Source: CAYRUP01 sp964489265
Lineage (GTDB): Bacteria > Pseudomonadota > Gammaproteobacteria > DSM-16500
Direction: 5' to 3'
Assembly (NCBI GenBank): GCA_964489265.1
Contig: CAZAXX010000005.1
Coordinates: forward strand, 1-58,996
DNA length: 58,996 bases
Shown here: piece after piece, positions 49,519 through 57,497 of the stretch
Layout: each line of letters opens with the position of its first letter
Numbering within the stretch: the first letter of the stretch is position 1
Program-made: the position numbers and the translations under genes
The notes under the pieces: generated by a model
What the model was told of the DNA's origin: nothing
What the model saw: only the letters and a program-made list of their open reading frames with translations
Databases searched by the model: none

Positions 49519-50307
49519 ATGGATAATCAAGATCAAATATTACGACTCACTCAGCACGATTCAGGCATATTACAACTCACACTCAATAGACCCACTGCTT
49601 TAAACGCATTGAGTGCCGATTTAATGGAACAACTCTATCAAACCTTTCTTTCCGCCAAAGCAGATAGCAAAGTCAAAGCATTACTGATTACAGGTGAAGG
49701 AAAAGCATTTTGTGCCGGCGCGGATATCAAACAATTGGCAAAATTAAATGGCCAAGCGGGATATAATTTTGCGCGCTACGGTCAAAAGGTATTTCGCACG
49801 TTAGAACAATTAGGCAAACCATCACTTGCAGCGATAAATGGTTTTGCCTTAGGTGGTGGTTGTGAACTCGCAATGTCTGCAACACTGCGTATTGCAGCAA
49901 CGACTGCGATATTTGGTCAACCCGAAGTGAAACTTGGCGTGATTCCAGGTTTTGGTGGCACACAGCGTTTATCCCGATTAGTTGGAAAAGGGCGCGCACT
50001 GGATTTATGTTTAACGGGCCGTACGATTACTGCAGCTGTTGCAGAAGCGTGGGGTTTAGTAACAGAACTCGTTCAGCCGGAAGAATTATTGAATCGCGCA
50101 CTGCAGATTTTAGCTGGACTTGTCAAATTAAGTCCGCTTGCCTTGCAGAGTACGATGATCACGATTGACAATGGTTATGATTTATCTTTGGATGATGCAC
50201 TGGAATTAGAAGCGGCTCATTTTGGCATGTGTTGTGCGACACAAGATAAACAAGAAGGTGTCACAGCATTTATTGAAAAGCGTGCAGCAGCATTTTCAGG
50301 AGAATAA
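49519..50307 (+). CDS. Enoyl-CoA hydratase (valine branch likely)
   Basis: 262 residues, crotonase fold: LTLNRPTALNALSADL, GEGKAFCAGADIKQLAKL (oxyanion hole), NGFALGGGCELAMSATLRIAA, and QPEVKLGVIPGFGGTQRLSRLVG with the catalytic Glu residues. The start at 49519 (MDNQDQIL) is chosen by family length; the frame is open 65 codons further but crosses a REP hairpin. It is followed after 2 bp by 3-hydroxyisobutyryl-CoA hydrolase, so methacrylyl-CoA hydration in valine degradation is the likely role; broader fatty-acid use is possible. Confidence 0.87.
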   Translation: MDNQDQILRLTQHDSGILQLTLNRPTALNALSADLMEQLYQTFLSAKADSKVKALLITGEGKAFCAGADIKQLAKLNGQAGYNFARYGQKVFRTLEQLGKPSLAAINGFALGGGCELAMSATLRIAATTAIFGQPEVKLGVIPGFGGTQRLSRLVGKGRALDLCLTGRTITAAVAEAWGLVTELVQPEELLNRALQILAGLVKLSPLALQSTMITIDNGYDLSLDDALELEAAHFGMCCATQDKQEGVTAFIEKRAAAFSGE

Positions 50308-50309
50308 AA

Positions 50310-51374
50310 ATGGAAACGATTGCTGAAATTGAATTTAGCGAAGTATCAGGTCGTGATGGCAATTTAGGTTTAATTACGTTGACACGCACAGCCGTATTAA
50401 ATGCGTTAAATCATGCTATGTTTAATGCGTTGAATAATCAGCTAACAGAATGGGAAGCGGCTAATCATATCAAAGCAGTTGTGATTCGTGCTGCAGAAGG
50501 ACGTGCATTTTGCGCGGGCGGTGATATTCGTTATACGTATGAACGCAAAAAGGCGAATGATCCTCTGCTCGCCAATTTTTTTCGTGATGAATATCGTATG
50601 AATCGACACATTCATCACTATACTAAACCGTATATTGCATTAATGGATGGCATCACGATGGGCGGTGGTGTCGGCATTTCTGTGCATGCATCACATCGTG
50701 TTGCAACGGATCGTCTGGTTTTTGCAATGCCTGAAACAGGTATTGGATTTTATCCAGATGTTGGCACGACGTATATATTAGCGAGATTGCCGCATCAAAT
50801 TGGATTTTATTTAGGATTGACAGGTTCGCGTATTTCTTTAAACGATTGTATGGCAGTCGGCTTAGTGGATTATGCAGTGAATCGAGACATCTTTCCTGAT
50901 CTTATTTATAAATTAGCGGATACCGATTTTGAAAATGATGACAAGAAACAAGTGTCACAAGTGATAGAGTCATTTCAAAATCCGGTAGGTCAGTCGGAGT
51001 TGTGGGAACATCGTGAAAAAATAGCGGATTGTTTTAGTAAAAAAAGTGTGGAAGAAATTATTCATGCGTTAGAGAAAGATGCGAGTCAATGGTGTCATGA
51101 CGTAGCTGCTTTATTGAAAACGAAATCGCCAACGAGTTTGAAGGTGACGTTGCATGCATTGCGAGAAGCTGCAAAATTGGATTTTGATGAATGCATACAA
51201 ATGGAATATAGACTCACTAGTCGCTTTATCGAAGGGCACGATTTTTTTGAAGGGATTCGTGCGGTGGTGATTGATAAAGATCAGAATCCGCATTGGAAAC
51301 CGGCGACGTTGGAAGGTGTTGTGCCAGCCAGTGTAAAAAAATATTTTGCACCGTTAGAAATGGAGTTGATGTAA
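50310..51374 (+). CDS. 3-hydroxyisobutyryl-CoA hydrolase
   Basis: 354 residues; removes CoA from 3-hydroxyisobutyryl-CoA in valine catabolism. Crotonase-superfamily hydrolase: LTRTAVLNALNHAMFNAL, RAFCAGGDIRYTYE, MDGITMGGGVGISVHASHRVATD, and FAMPETGIGFYPDVGTTYILARLP, characteristic of HIBCH, plus its extended C-terminal domain (about 260-354). AGGAG precedes the ATG, which is 2 bp after the hydratase stop. Works with mmsB/mmsA at 2.1-4.5 kb. Confidence 0.92.
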   Translation: METIAEIEFSEVSGRDGNLGLITLTRTAVLNALNHAMFNALNNQLTEWEAANHIKAVVIRAAEGRAFCAGGDIRYTYERKKANDPLLANFFRDEYRMNRHIHHYTKPYIALMDGITMGGGVGISVHASHRVATDRLVFAMPETGIGFYPDVGTTYILARLPHQIGFYLGLTGSRISLNDCMAVGLVDYAVNRDIFPDLIYKLADTDFENDDKKQVSQVIESFQNPVGQSELWEHREKIADCFSKKSVEEIIHALEKDASQWCHDVAALLKTKSPTSLKVTLHALREAAKLDFDECIQMEYRLTSRFIEGHDFFEGIRAVVIDKDQNPHWKPATLEGVVPASVKKYFAPLEMELM

Positions 51375-51381
51375 TAAATCG

Positions 51382-51449
51382 CTGTCATCCTGAATGAAGT
51401 GAAGGACCTCCTTATGTATGGAGATCCTTCACTTCGTTCAGGATGACAG
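51382..51449. repeat. REP inverted repeat (ctgtcatcctgaa family)
   Basis: ctgtcatcctgaatgaagtgaagga... pairs with ...tccttcacttcgttcaggatgacag: about a 29-bp stem with few mismatches and a short loop. Related to 31682-31760 and 33228-33270. Downstream of the HIBCH gene, likely a transcript end. Confidence 0.85.
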
Positions 51450-51457
51450 GGTAGTAC

Positions 51458-51535
51458 GTCATTGCGAGGAGCGTAGCGACGAAGCAATCCAAAAGTGCAT
51501 CGCAAAGCCCACTGGATTGCTTCGCTCGCAATGAC
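51458..51535. repeat. REP inverted repeat (gtcattgcgag family)
   Basis: gtcattgcgaggagcgtagcgacgaagcaatcc at the left and ggattgcttcgctcgcaatgac at the right form a long imperfect hairpin with a 20-nt centre. A different family from the neighbour at 51382, 8 bp away. Confidence 0.85.
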
Positions 51536-51562
51536 GAGCATCTAATGACATGGTTGATGATA

Positions 51563-51723
51563 GGGTCTGTTTACAATTGGTTTGAGGGGTTTAAAAAGTG
51601 GGGAATCGAGTCAAAATCGTCGCAAATTTGAGGCGAATAGCAAAGCTATTTAACGAAAATTTGCGACGATTTTGGCCGATTCTACCGCTTTTTAAACCCC
51701 TCAAACCAATTGTAAACAGACCC
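51563..51723. mobile_element. 161-bp hairpin MITE, copy 2
   Basis: Same length and ends (GGGTCTGTTTACAATTG / CAATTGTAAACAGACCC) as copy 1 at 44242, flanked by TA on both sides. The left arm differs from copy 1 at five or six sites, and each change in the paired region is matched by the complementary change in the right arm, while the unpaired central blocks are nearly identical. It lies 16 bp upstream of the LysE-family gene. Confidence 0.9.
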
Positions 51724-51739
51724 TAAGGTTATAAAAAAA

Positions 51740-52330
51740 ATGAATGATTTTTTCCCGCTGTTATTATTTTCTTTAGCAACTACTTTTACACCTGGCCCAA
51801 ACAATATCATGATCATGAATTCCGGGATGCATTTTGGGATACGTAAAAGTTTGCCGCATTATTTGGGAATCTGTTGTGGATTTCCAGTCATGGTTTTATT
51901 CGTTGCGTTGGGGTTAGGCGCAGTTTTTATAAAATATGCTTGGATCAAATCAGTATTAAAAATTCTTGGTTCTTTGTATATGCTCTATTTAGCATGGCAA
52001 ATTCTAAGATCCTCAGGAAATAAAGATCTGAGTCAAATAAGAAAACCATTAAGTTTTTTACAGGCTGCGCTGTTTCAATGGGTTAATCCAAAAGCGTGGA
52101 TGTTAGCAATCAGTACAGATTCAATATTCACTATTTCAAACCATGCTCTCAATAATGCGATGATTATTAGTGTCGTCTATTTTCTAGTGTGTTTACCGTG
52201 CATTGGTGCTTGGTTGGTATTTGGAAAATTTTTGCAGCGCATTTTGAAAAAAGATATTCATCGAGTTTGGTTTAATATTTTGATGGCGTTAGCGTTGGTT
52301 GGATCGATTGCTATGATTTTATTAGAATAA
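51740..52330 (+). CDS. LysE/RhtB-family amino-acid exporter
   Basis: 196 residues, six hydrophobic segments. The N-terminal motif LATTFTPGPNNIMIMNSGMHFGIRKSLPHYLGI is the LysE/RhtB signature, and FQWVNPKAWMLAIS is the typical second landmark. Exports amino acids such as homoserine, threonine or lysine; the substrate is not readable. The MITE ends 16 bp upstream, so its promoter probably lies in or before the MITE. No clear ribosome site. Confidence 0.88.
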   Translation: MNDFFPLLLFSLATTFTPGPNNIMIMNSGMHFGIRKSLPHYLGICCGFPVMVLFVALGLGAVFIKYAWIKSVLKILGSLYMLYLAWQILRSSGNKDLSQIRKPLSFLQAALFQWVNPKAWMLAISTDSIFTISNHALNNAMIISVVYFLVCLPCIGAWLVFGKFLQRILKKDIHRVWFNILMALALVGSIAMILLE

Positions 52331-52419
52331 AGCGACATGTCTAAGGCCGCCGGTTAAACGTAAATAGTCCTCTTGTAATTGTGTATAATGATAATGATAT
52401 CCAAAAGAGGTATTATTTT

Positions 52420-52791
52420 ATGTTACCTATTCAGAATATGGATGACAGTGACAAAAAATTTTTCCAAGAATTAGATAAGCATTCCACGACTTTAAGACAC
52501 TCTGCAGAAAAATTCGCTGATTTTTTGATGAAATTAAAAGATCAGTCTGCTGAAATAAAATTGCTGATCAAATCACTCGATCAAATCACAGTTTCTCCCA
52601 TTGAAAAAATAGATGAATCTATCATTAATCTTGATAAGAGCTTGTTGTCATTAAATGCAAAACTCATTCGTCCGCATGCGTTATCTACCGCCATGGGGAA
52701 GGAAGAACTTGCAGAGTTTCTCAAGTATAGCCAAGAGATTAGTATAGATGCAGCCGCTTTATCGCAAAAAGCCATTGAGCTTAATGGATAA
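52420..52791 (+). CDS. Unknown helical protein, 123 residues
   Basis: The start at 52420 (MLPIQNMDDSDK) follows AGAGG; an in-frame ATG 39 bp upstream would lie at the predicted -10 (TATAAT at 52384-52389). The protein is almost entirely helical and charged, with heptad-like spacing (KFFQELDKHSTTLRHSAEKFADFLMKLKDQ). No signal peptide or membrane segment. It is 12 bp upstream of the duplicated membrane protein gene and probably forms an operon with it. Function unknown. Confidence 0.7.
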   Translation: MLPIQNMDDSDKKFFQELDKHSTTLRHSAEKFADFLMKLKDQSAEIKLLIKSLDQITVSPIEKIDESIINLDKSLLSLNAKLIRPHALSTAMGKEELAEFLKYSQEISIDAAALSQKAIELNG

Positions 52792-52803
52792 AAGGAGAGC
52801 GAC

Positions 52804-53400
52804 ATGAAATTACCTACACACTTTTGTAAACGTTTAGCAGCAGCTTCAGCCATATTGCTAATGGGTGTAGGCACAATAGCGCTCGGCTTTACTGCTGCGA
52901 CGCTCATTGATTCTTTAACAGGAAGCGGTCTTGGTGTTATGGCAGGCCTGGCGATTTCCGCAGCCGCTTGGGAAAAATTGTCTCCTTTAAGAAATTCACT
53001 TGTAGAATATGTAAAGAACGGGGAATGGACACCGCCCATGTCGAAAGAAGTGAAACCACATAAAGATAGCTCTCCAACCTGGATGACGGTTTCTAACACA
53101 TTTAAAAAAATCTCAAGTATGAAACCATCTGAATTTTGTAAACGAGTAGCTGCAGCATCAGCTGTGTTGCTAATGAGTGTAGGTACTATGGCTGTAGGCA
53201 TTGGAGTAGCAGTTGCCATTGATTCAATTGGTGGAAGTGGTCTAGGTGCCTTTTTGGGCTTAGCGGCGAGCGGCGCAATTTGGGATAAATTGTCACCGCA
53301 TAAAGAACGACTGATGAATTATGTAAAAACAGGCGCATGGAAACCTGTGGAGAATCAAAGAGAAGAGGGAATAGAAATGATGCCAATACAAAAAAAATAG
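52804..53400 (+). CDS. Unknown membrane protein made of two tandem repeats
   Basis: 198 residues after AAAGGAG. Residues about 6-74 and 107-178 are repeats of one unit: FCKRLAAASAILLMGVGTIALG, then AATLIDSLTGSGLGVMAGLAISAAAWEKLSP..LVEYVKNGEW, and its counterpart FCKRVAAASAVLLMSVGTMAVG..IDSIGGSGLGAFLGLAASGAIWDKLSP. Each unit has two hydrophobic helices, so four in total. A polar linker (PPMSKEVKPHKDSS) lies between them. The DNA repeats are still visible but diverged. No family recognised. Confidence 0.72.
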   Translation: MKLPTHFCKRLAAASAILLMGVGTIALGFTAATLIDSLTGSGLGVMAGLAISAAAWEKLSPLRNSLVEYVKNGEWTPPMSKEVKPHKDSSPTWMTVSNTFKKISSMKPSEFCKRVAAASAVLLMSVGTMAVGIGVAVAIDSIGGSGLGAFLGLAASGAIWDKLSPHKERLMNYVKTGAWKPVENQREEGIEMMPIQKK

Positions 53401-53440
53401 ACTGCAGTGTTTTCTGGACGTACGTAGCATGCATGAGCTG

Positions 53441-54193
53441 TTACAAAAAATCTCGAATGTGTTTTAAAAATTCATCCGGCTGTGAAAAAAAAGGCATGTG
53501 CCCAGAGCGATTGAGAATTTTGCATCGATCATCTTGCAGTGTTTTTGCAACTGATTGAGGAACAAGTGTGTCATTGCTGCCAAACAAATGTAAACTGGGA
53601 GAGAGTGATTTCGCTACACCTACGCGTAAATCTAATTCTTCTAACAACCGCAAGCCACCTAACAACGCAGGAACAGTGGAGGAAGTTGTTTGCGAAATCT
53701 GTTTTTCCAACTCCAAAAATAATTCTCCATTTTTTGGCGCGCCACGTAATTGTAATTCTAAAAATTCCAATAGCGTTTTTTGATGATTTTCGATGAGCAG
53801 TGCAGAGAAATTTTTTAATGTCGTAAGCGAAACACCCGGCCAGTTCTCCGCACGAATAAATTTAGGCGAAGCAGCTACCGTGATCAGCTGAGAAATCCGT
53901 TCTGGATGATGAATTGCAATGTACCAAGCAATCATGCCACCTAAAGACCAACCCAACCAAGCTGCGTTTTTGGGCGTCACTTCAAATAATAATTCTACGA
54001 TATCTTCAATTTTATAATCAGCTGTTAATAAAGGACTTTTCCCACAGCCCGGTAAATCAATTAAAAAAAGCTGAAAATTATCCGCAAGATGCGGAATGAG
54101 CGGAGTCCAAATGCCAGAATGCCAACCCCAGCCATGCAACATGACAAGAGGATTACCTTTTCCAACGATCTGTATGTTTAGTTGGGTAGACAT
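53441..54193 (-). CDS. bioH: Pimeloyl-ACP methyl ester carboxylesterase
   Basis: 250 residues, alpha/beta hydrolase. LVMLHGWGWHSGIW (oxyanion loop), WLGWSLGGMIAWYIA (nucleophile Ser), LFGSNDTLVPQSVA (Asp) and LNRSGHMPFFSQPDEF (His) are the BioH catalytic set. Releases pimeloyl-ACP from its methyl ester after BioC has primed the pathway. Divergent from the HPF-like gene and next to bioFCDAB, so biotin synthesis is grouped here. Confidence 0.9.
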   Translation of the reverse strand: MSTQLNIQIVGKGNPLVMLHGWGWHSGIWTPLIPHLADNFQLFLIDLPGCGKSPLLTADYKIEDIVELLFEVTPKNAAWLGWSLGGMIAWYIAIHHPERISQLITVAASPKFIRAENWPGVSLTTLKNFSALLIENHQKTLLEFLELQLRGAPKNGELFLELEKQISQTTSSTVPALLGGLRLLEELDLRVGVAKSLSPSLHLFGSNDTLVPQSVAKTLQDDRCKILNRSGHMPFFSQPDEFLKHIRDFL

Positions 54194-54256
54194 GGTAAAA
54201 TAAAAACTGAACCAATGAAATTGTATATAATTAATATATCAAACTAGCGTTTTTCA

Positions 54257-54266
54257 AAGGAGGTGT
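54257..54266 (+). promoter_or_regulatory. Orphan perfect Shine-Dalgarno-like sequence in hpf-like leader
   Basis: AAAGGAGGTG, 79 bp upstream of the HPF-like start, with no start codon at usable distance except a GTG overlapping it that opens only seven codons. The real start has its own GAGAGG. It may be a ribosome standby or feedback site; function is inferred. Confidence 0.3.
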
Positions 54267-54344
54267 CAACCAAAAACATCACTTAATCCGGCAGACAAGT
54301 TATTGAAAATATAAAAATTTTACATAAGACGAGAGGTTATTTTT

Positions 54345-54896
54345 ATGCTGCCAGTTCAAATCACCGTACGTGATATGCCAAGTTCCCCTGCATTAGAAGA
54401 CCATTTACGTAAAAAAGCCATGAAACTCAATCAATATTGTCAAAAGATTAACAGCTGTCGCATCGTCATTCATATCCCGCAAAAACACAAGCATCAGGGC
54501 AAATTATTCAGCGTGAGCATCGATTTGACTGTGCCGGGAAAGGAATTAGTTGTGAATCGAAAGTTGGATGAAGATGTTTATGTGGCGATCCGTGATGCAT
54601 TTCATGCGCTAGAACGACAACTCGAAACGTATGCGCGCAAACGGCGTGGTGATGTCAAAATGCATGAGTTAGTGATGCATGGTTTTGTGAAAAAACTATT
54701 TATGGATGATGGTTATGGATTTATTCAAGGTGCTGATGGAAGCGAATATTATTTCAGCCCGACGAATGTAAGCTATCCTAGCTTTGAACAATTGCAGCTA
54801 GGTGATATAGTGCAATTTATTGGTGTTCCGCAAAGTGAGGGTATGCAGGCGCACCGCGTAACTCGGGAAAAAAATAATAATTTAGCAAATGAATAA
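54345..54896 (+). CDS. HPF/RaiA ribosome hibernation factor fused to cold-shock-like domain
   Basis: 183 residues. The N-terminal HPF/YfiA domain at about 1-95 runs LPVQITVRDMPSSPALEDHLRKKAMKLNQYCQKINSCRIVIHIPQ to VYVAIRDAFHALERQLETYARKRRG. The C-terminal domain at about 108-176 resembles a cold-shock domain (MHGFVKKLFMDDGYGFIQGADGSEYYFSPTNV..LQLGDIVQFIGV). Long HPFs usually carry a different C-terminal dimerisation domain, so this fusion is unusual in general, although I believe similar ones exist in Legionellales. Overlaps bioF by 8 nt. Confidence 0.85.
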   Translation: MLPVQITVRDMPSSPALEDHLRKKAMKLNQYCQKINSCRIVIHIPQKHKHQGKLFSVSIDLTVPGKELVVNRKLDEDVYVAIRDAFHALERQLETYARKRRGDVKMHELVMHGFVKKLFMDDGYGFIQGADGSEYYFSPTNVSYPSFEQLQLGDIVQFIGVPQSEGMQAHRVTREKNNNLANE

Positions 54897-56094
54897 CATC
54901 GAAAAAACGTATCAAGATTTTCTAAAAAAAAATCTCTATCCAAGAAATTTAAAAAGCCTTGAATCCATTCAAGGCTTTTCTTCTATTTATTTACAAAAAA
55001 ATGGACGAAGAATAATAAATTTTTCATCCAGTGATTATTTAGGTTTAGCAACGCATCCGCTACTCATCGAACGCGCAACAGAGTACGCAACACGTTTCGG
55101 TGTCGGTGTTTCTGCTTCACGATTAGTGACAGGAAATTTGGCGTGTTATGCGGAGCTTGAGCAGAAACTCGCGGCAGCACTCGGAAAACCAGCGGCATTA
55201 ATTCTTGGTTCAGGCTATCAGACCAATCAATCTGTTTTAACCGCATTACTTGATCCAGCTGTAGTTGGTCACGAACCACTCGTATTTTGTGATAAATTAT
55301 CGCATGCCAGTATTTTGGCAGGAACAACTCATCTCAATCGTGTATACCGTTTTCAACATAATAACTTAAAACATTTGCAGCAATTGCTGGAGAAACATGC
55401 GCAATCTGCATTACCAAAATATATTTTAGTTGAATCGTTGTATAGCATGGATGGTGATGTGGCAGACTTAAAAGAAATAATAAGAATTGCGGAAGACTAT
55501 CAAGCTTTTTTATACGTCGATGATGCGCATGCAGTCGGTGTCTATGGTGAAAATGGCTGGGGAAAAACTGAAAAGTACGCGGAAAAAATTTCAGTTATCA
55601 TGGGTACCTTTAGCAAAGCACTTGGAAGTTTTGGTGGATATATCGCGTGTTCTGAAACGATCAAAGAATATTTAATAAATAAATGTCGTGGTTTTATTTA
55701 TTCAACTGGATTATCCCCCGTTGTGTTAGGAGCAATTTCAGCCGCGCTTGAGTTATCGCCGATGTTACATGATTCGCGCCAACGATTGATAAAGCTATCC
55801 AAAGAAGTCAGAGATTTTTTTAGCGCGGAAAATTTGGATTACGGCAATTCAACAACGCATATTATTCCATGGATAATTGGTGATGCCAAAACGACTGTGC
55901 AGGCAAGCGAGTTGTTAGAAGAACAAGGAATTTTAGGCACTGCCATTCAACCGCCTTCCGTGCCAAAAGGGAAAAGCCGTATTCGCTTTTGTCTGTCGTC
56001 GGCACATAGTGATGAGGATATTGCGACGTTATTTACCGCACTCCGAGAAGTAAAGAAAAAACTGCCTCTTGTCCAAAGTCGCCTATATGTTTAA
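54889..56094 (+). CDS. bioF: 8-amino-7-oxononanoate synthase
   Basis: PLP enzyme that condenses pimeloyl-ACP/CoA with alanine. 401 residues: NFSSSDYLGLATHP, GVGVSASRLVTGN, FCDKLSHASILAG, YVDDAHAVGVYGENGWG, and the PLP lysine in GTFSKALGSFGGYIA. The start lies inside the 3' end of the HPF-like gene (8-nt overlap), so translation may be coupled. First gene of the bioFCDAB block; bioB is last here, unlike the common bioBFHCD order. Confidence 0.95.
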   Translation: MNNIEKTYQDFLKKNLYPRNLKSLESIQGFSSIYLQKNGRRIINFSSSDYLGLATHPLLIERATEYATRFGVGVSASRLVTGNLACYAELEQKLAAALGKPAALILGSGYQTNQSVLTALLDPAVVGHEPLVFCDKLSHASILAGTTHLNRVYRFQHNNLKHLQQLLEKHAQSALPKYILVESLYSMDGDVADLKEIIRIAEDYQAFLYVDDAHAVGVYGENGWGKTEKYAEKISVIMGTFSKALGSFGGYIACSETIKEYLINKCRGFIYSTGLSPVVLGAISAALELSPMLHDSRQRLIKLSKEVRDFFSAENLDYGNSTTHIIPWIIGDAKTTVQASELLEEQGILGTAIQPPSVPKGKSRIRFCLSSAHSDEDIATLFTALREVKKKLPLVQSRLYV

Positions 56095-56109
56095 TATCTC
56101 GCTTTCCTA

Positions 56110-56871
56110 ATGATTAGAATGTTCAAAAAAATGACAACAAAAAATCAAGTCATCACTGGCTTTAATCGCGGTGCGAAAACCTATGATCAAGCAGCTGGAT
56201 TGCAGGCACTGGTCGCAGAGAATTTAGCGAAGAAATTGCAAGCAGTGGCTGCTGACAATATTCTAGAAATTGGTTGTGGCACGGGATTACTGAGTTATCA
56301 TCTCGTAAAAAAATTTCCTGCTGCAAACATGCTGTTTACTGATATTTCGCCAGTGATGTTGCAACAATGTCGCCAACAATTGTTGGATGTCGTGCAGGCA
56401 AAATTTACTTGTCTGGATGGCGAGTCGCTTGATGAGTTACCGAAATTTAATTTAATTACTTCCAGCATGACGTTTCACTGGTTTGAAAATGTGGTAGCAA
56501 GCGTGCAACAACTACAACAAAAATTAGTAAAAGGTGGTCGTTTGCAATTTGCCATGTTAGCTGAAAATTCATTGCAAGAATGGCGCGCGATGTGTGTTGA
56601 ATTAAATAATCCAGTTTCTACACCGTATTTTCCTGCGATCAGTGAACTCAAATCACATTTACCTAATTTAAAATTCACAGTCGAACTCATCAAAGAAACT
56701 TACCAAAATGCTTATACTTTTTTAACAACACTGAAATCGTTGGGAGCAACGACACCGAGAGCAGGTTATATTCCATTAACAACAGACAAAATGCGAAAAA
56801 TGCTGCGACATTTTAATCATGAAATTGAAATAACTTATGAAGTTGTTTATGGAGAATATTGTCATTTATGA
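56110..56871 (+). CDS. bioC: Malonyl-ACP O-methyltransferase
   Basis: 253 residues. NQVITGFNRGAKTYDQAAGLQ is the BioC N-terminal signature, NILEIGCGTGLLSYHL the SAM motif, and LITSSMTFHWFENV the typical following strand. Methylates malonyl-ACP to start pimelate synthesis, working with BioH (53441-54193). The start is not fixed: no clear ribosome site precedes 56110, and ATG codons at 56119 and 56131 are alternatives. Overlaps bioD by 4 nt. Confidence 0.92.
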   Translation: MIRMFKKMTTKNQVITGFNRGAKTYDQAAGLQALVAENLAKKLQAVAADNILEIGCGTGLLSYHLVKKFPAANMLFTDISPVMLQQCRQQLLDVVQAKFTCLDGESLDELPKFNLITSSMTFHWFENVVASVQQLQQKLVKGGRLQFAMLAENSLQEWRAMCVELNNPVSTPYFPAISELKSHLPNLKFTVELIKETYQNAYTFLTTLKSLGATTPRAGYIPLTTDKMRKMLRHFNHEIEITYEVVYGEYCHL

Positions 56872-57497
56872 AACGCTATTTTATAACAGGAACAGATACC
56901 GGTGTTGGAAAAACCTTAGTTTCTGCGCTCATCACCAAAGTAGTTGATGGTTGTTATTGGAAACCAATTCAGTCAGGTATAGCGGAAGAAATTTCAGATC
57001 GTGATACCGTGCAAACATTAACAGATTTACCGCAGGATCGTTTTTTTTCTTCAATATATGAATTACAAGCTGCGTTATCACCCAATCATGCTGCACTACG
57101 TGAAAACATTGAAATTGATATAGAACGCTGTGAAATTCCTGTCTGCGATCGTCCATTAATTACAGAAGGCGCCGGCGGTGTTTTTGTTCCGCTAAATCAG
57201 CATCATTGCATGCTTGATTTAATGACACGTTTAAATTTTCCAGTGATTATCGTGAGTCGTGGTACGTTAGGCACAATTAATCATACGTTATTGACGATTG
57301 AAGCATTGCGTCAGCGTAATATACCAATTTGTGGCGTTGTGTTTAATGGTGAATTGAATCCAGAAAATCAAAAAACAATTGAAGAGTGGGGAAATGTGCG
57401 TACGTTATTTCATGTACCGCGTTTTTCTGAAATTGAAAAAAATAATTTACAGACGTGGATTAACCAGCAGCAAGCTATTTTGAGGGAGTTAGCATGA
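56868..57497 (+). CDS. bioD: Dethiobiotin synthetase
   Basis: 209 residues. ITGTDTGVGKTLVSALI (P-loop), WKPIQSGI, and LITEGAGGVFVPLN are the BioD landmarks. Forms the ureido ring of dethiobiotin from DAPA, CO2 and ATP. The start at 56868 (MKRYFITG) is 4 nt inside bioC; its stop overlaps bioA by 4 nt. Confidence 0.94.
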   Translation: MKRYFITGTDTGVGKTLVSALITKVVDGCYWKPIQSGIAEEISDRDTVQTLTDLPQDRFFSSIYELQAALSPNHAALRENIEIDIERCEIPVCDRPLITEGAGGVFVPLNQHHCMLDLMTRLNFPVIIVSRGTLGTINHTLLTIEALRQRNIPICGVVFNGELNPENQKTIEEWGNVRTLFHVPRFSEIEKNNLQTWINQQQAILRELA

